NCBI RefSeq assembly: GCF_009765905.1
Contig: NZ_LMUO01000019.1
Span: forward strand, 670,418 to 734,417
DNA: 64,000 bases
Direction: 5' to 3'
Origin: Mucilaginibacter sp. L196
GTDB taxonomy: Bacteria; Bacteroidota; Bacteroidia; Sphingobacteriales; Sphingobacteriaceae
Under the pieces are notes generated by a model. That model did not search any database. It was not told the DNA's origin and saw nothing but the letters and a program-made list of their open reading frames with translations. Positions 62,560 to 64,000 of this stretch are shown here, one piece after another. Position numbers and translations under genes: made by a program. Every line of letters starts with the position of its first letter. Position 1 is the first letter of the stretch.

Positions 62560-63377
62560 TTCTCAGTTCGTTGGTAAATTCCAAAATCATTCGACTGATA
62601 GTATTCCGTTACTTTTTGCTTCTTGATTGATTTGCTTTTAGTATCAAAATAAGTTTTAATGCCCCTTAACTTTATATCATCTCTGTCTTTATTATCTCTA
62701 CCAGCTATATGAGTTAAATTTAACTCTATTTCATGATACTCAGGATCATATTCGCTACTATCACCGACAGATCGGTAGCTATTATATTGGAATACTTGAG
62801 CGTAATTATTTAATTCGAAAAAAGTATTAGTCATAGTATTGGTAGATGTTCCTGTATAACCTGAAGAAATTTTAAGGAGTTGATAATCCTTTCCAAATTT
62901 TTCAATTGCCAAAGTATCATAACCATTTCCAAAACTACCTGCTGCTATTAAGGCCTTTTTAAAGTTGGTGATGGTATAGTGGTTATTTTCTTGTTGAATT
63001 GAAGCGATGCTGTAAACGGGTGAACATACGTGGCAGTCCATGATTTTTCCATTTTTATAATAAGCATCTGTACGAAAGATGATGAGGTATGCTTCTTTCG
63101 TAAGGTTAATAATTGTGTCAATTTTAGTATGCACCAGACTATCGTCCGAAATTGGCAAATTGAAGAAATCATCTAAAGTAGGTTTCCATATGGCCACCTT
63201 TTTTACTATTCTTAATGGTGAAAAACAAAGATCAAGGATTGAATCAGCATCACTCAACGAATGAATGACGAACGATGTATCTCGAATAGAATGTACGGAA
63301 GATGTATTAATGGGTTTACGTTTTTGGCAGCTAAAAATCAGCATAACTAACACTAAGCAAAGCCAAAGTCTTTTCAT
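62556..63377 (-). CDS. Hypothetical lipoprotein
   Basis: 273 aa from the ATG at 63377 (an earlier TTG at 63383 is less likely). Lipobox in LVMLIFSCQKRKP with Cys17. The mature part has mostly beta segments (YLIIFRTDAYYKNGKIMDCH, CSPVYSIASIQQENNHYTIT, YDTLAIEKFGKDYQLLKISS). I do not recognise a family. It follows the MFS transporter gene by 7 bases on the same strand. Confidence 0.7.
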   Translation of the reverse strand: MKRLWLCLVLVMLIFSCQKRKPINTSSVHSIRDTSFVIHSLSDADSILDLCFSPLRIVKKVAIWKPTLDDFFNLPISDDSLVHTKIDTIINLTKEAYLIIFRTDAYYKNGKIMDCHVCSPVYSIASIQQENNHYTITNFKKALIAAGSFGNGYDTLAIEKFGKDYQLLKISSGYTGTSTNTMTNTFFELNNYAQVFQYNSYRSVGDSSEYDPEYHEIELNLTHIAGRDNKDRDDIKLRGIKTYFDTKSKSIKKQKVTEYYQSNDFGIYQRTEN

Positions 63378-63384
63378 GATCAAA

Positions 63385-64000
63385 TCAAATAGTTACTTCT
63401 TTCCTCAAACTTCTAATCACCAGTAACACACTTATCAATACCAATAAAGCTCCAAGTATATAAGGTGCCCCGGGGAAGTATAAGGATGAATCCTTATGTG
63501 TGAAAAACTTAAAACTATAACCCATTAGTAATGGGCCAATTACTAAGCTTAAGCTGGATAATAAAGTCAGGCCGCCCTGTAACTCACCTTGTTCATTCGC
63601 AGCGAATTTACTGGTAATAAACCCTTGCAATGCCGGGCCGGATATTCCACCGAAGCAATAAGGGATCATAAACAGATAAACTTGCCACCCTTGCCCTGCG
63701 AAGGCTATCAGGGTTAATCCTGCTCCGTACGATATTAAGCCGATAATGATGTTCTTCTTCAACCCCCATTTGGGTATCAAGTAGCGAATCAAGCCGCCTT
63801 GAATGCCTATCAGCAATACGCCAATAAAAAGCCCTAAAAATCCAACACTGCGCATCGACCATTGGAACTTTTCATAAACATAAAAAGGCAGCTGGTATTC
63901 AACCGCCTTTTGTGCTATATATACTAAAGTAAAAGCAATGGCTAAGCCTGCAAGTGCCTTATATTTACCTAATTGTTTAAATGATCCGATAGGGTTTGCA
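63385..64000 (-). CDS. MFS transporter, TetA-like (5' end outside window)
   Basis: The frame stays open to the window edge, upstream of the ATG at 63855, so only the C-terminal half (~205 aa) is seen. It carries about six membrane helices and the TCR/Tet-type segments GLFIGVLLIGIQGGLIRYL, GISGPALQGFITSKFAANEQ, GELQGGLTLLSSLSLVIGPL and YFPGAPYILGALLVLIS. Drug-efflux type of the MFS. The substrate cannot be told from this half. Confidence 0.85.
   Translation of the reverse strand, partial: ANPIGSFKQLGKYKALAGLAIAFTLVYIAQKAVEYQLPFYVYEKFQWSMRSVGFLGLFIGVLLIGIQGGLIRYLIPKWGLKKNIIIGLISYGAGLTLIAFAGQGWQVYLFMIPYCFGGISGPALQGFITSKFAANEQGELQGGLTLLSSLSLVIGPLLMGYSFKFFTHKDSSLYFPGAPYILGALLVLISVLLVIRSLRKEVTI

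Overview
The window looks like chromosome of a plant-polysaccharide-degrading Bacteroidota, most likely a Sphingobacteriaceae member of the Mucilaginibacter/Pedobacter type. Reasons: promoters of the TTG-N19/20-TAnnTTTG form, a MurF-alanine racemase fusion, a Nudix-type arabinose regulator, many Sec-exported glycoside hydrolases and almost no Shine-Dalgarno sites. No CRISPR array, transposase, integrase, rRNA or SusC/SusD pair is visible.

Layout. (1) 1-23165, plus strand: a tightly packed operon, entered midway, for the rhamnose-rich parts of pectin: GH2 end, GH78, sialidase-like protein, an STN-esterase fusion, exported TIM-barrel isomerase-like protein, GH141-like beta-helix protein, exported rhamnose-mutarotase-like protein, Gfo/Idh/MocA oxidoreductase, SSS symporter, second GH78, GH2 beta-galactosidase, GH106 and GH127. 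(2) 23166-33316, minus strand: GH28 polygalacturonase, CE8 pectinesterase, uxaB, uxaA, GH105 and a DUF5703/GH95-like hydrolase. It converges on operon 1 with no base between the stop codons. (3) 33521-40318, minus: uxaC, a LacI-family regulator, kduI, exuT-type transporter, eda and kdgK, completing galacturonate catabolism to pyruvate and glyceraldehyde 3-phosphate. (4) 40525-47958: a HAD hydrolase, then araB-araD-araA and an SSS transporter, and a Nudix-type AraR-like regulator. (5) 48121-49143: kdgF and an exported YhcH-like protein, again uronate functions. (6) 49456-54568: YXWGXW lipoprotein, 3-hydroxybutyryl-CoA dehydrogenase, bioD/bioF, a small Spy-like protein, tRNA-Gly, and an arsR-SRPBCC-DoxX operon. 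(7) 54917-58303: GH27 and GH35. (8) 58675-64000: tRNA-Leu, second tRNA-Gly, recX, murF-alr, DUF502 protein, a lipoprotein and the end of an MFS transporter.

How it fits together: polygalacturonase, pectinesterase and GH105 produce galacturonate and unsaturated galacturonate. These pass through UxaC/UxaB/UxaA or KdgF/KduI to 2-keto-3-deoxygluconate, then KdgK and Eda. KduD, which would join the KduI branch to KDG, is not in the window. Rhamnose, galactose and arabinose come from operon 1, and arabinose is handled by araBDA.

The strongest new observation is regulatory. Five separate uronate transcription units (GH28 operon, kduI, yhcH-kdgF, uxaC, kdgK-eda-exuT) each carry a CG-centred 16-bp site (consensus near ACKSWAACGTTKRAGT). 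Each site lies 42-43 bp upstream of a TAnnTTTG-like -7 box, that is, centred near -62. This fixed placement suggests that the adjacent LacI-family protein works as an activator rather than a classical repressor.
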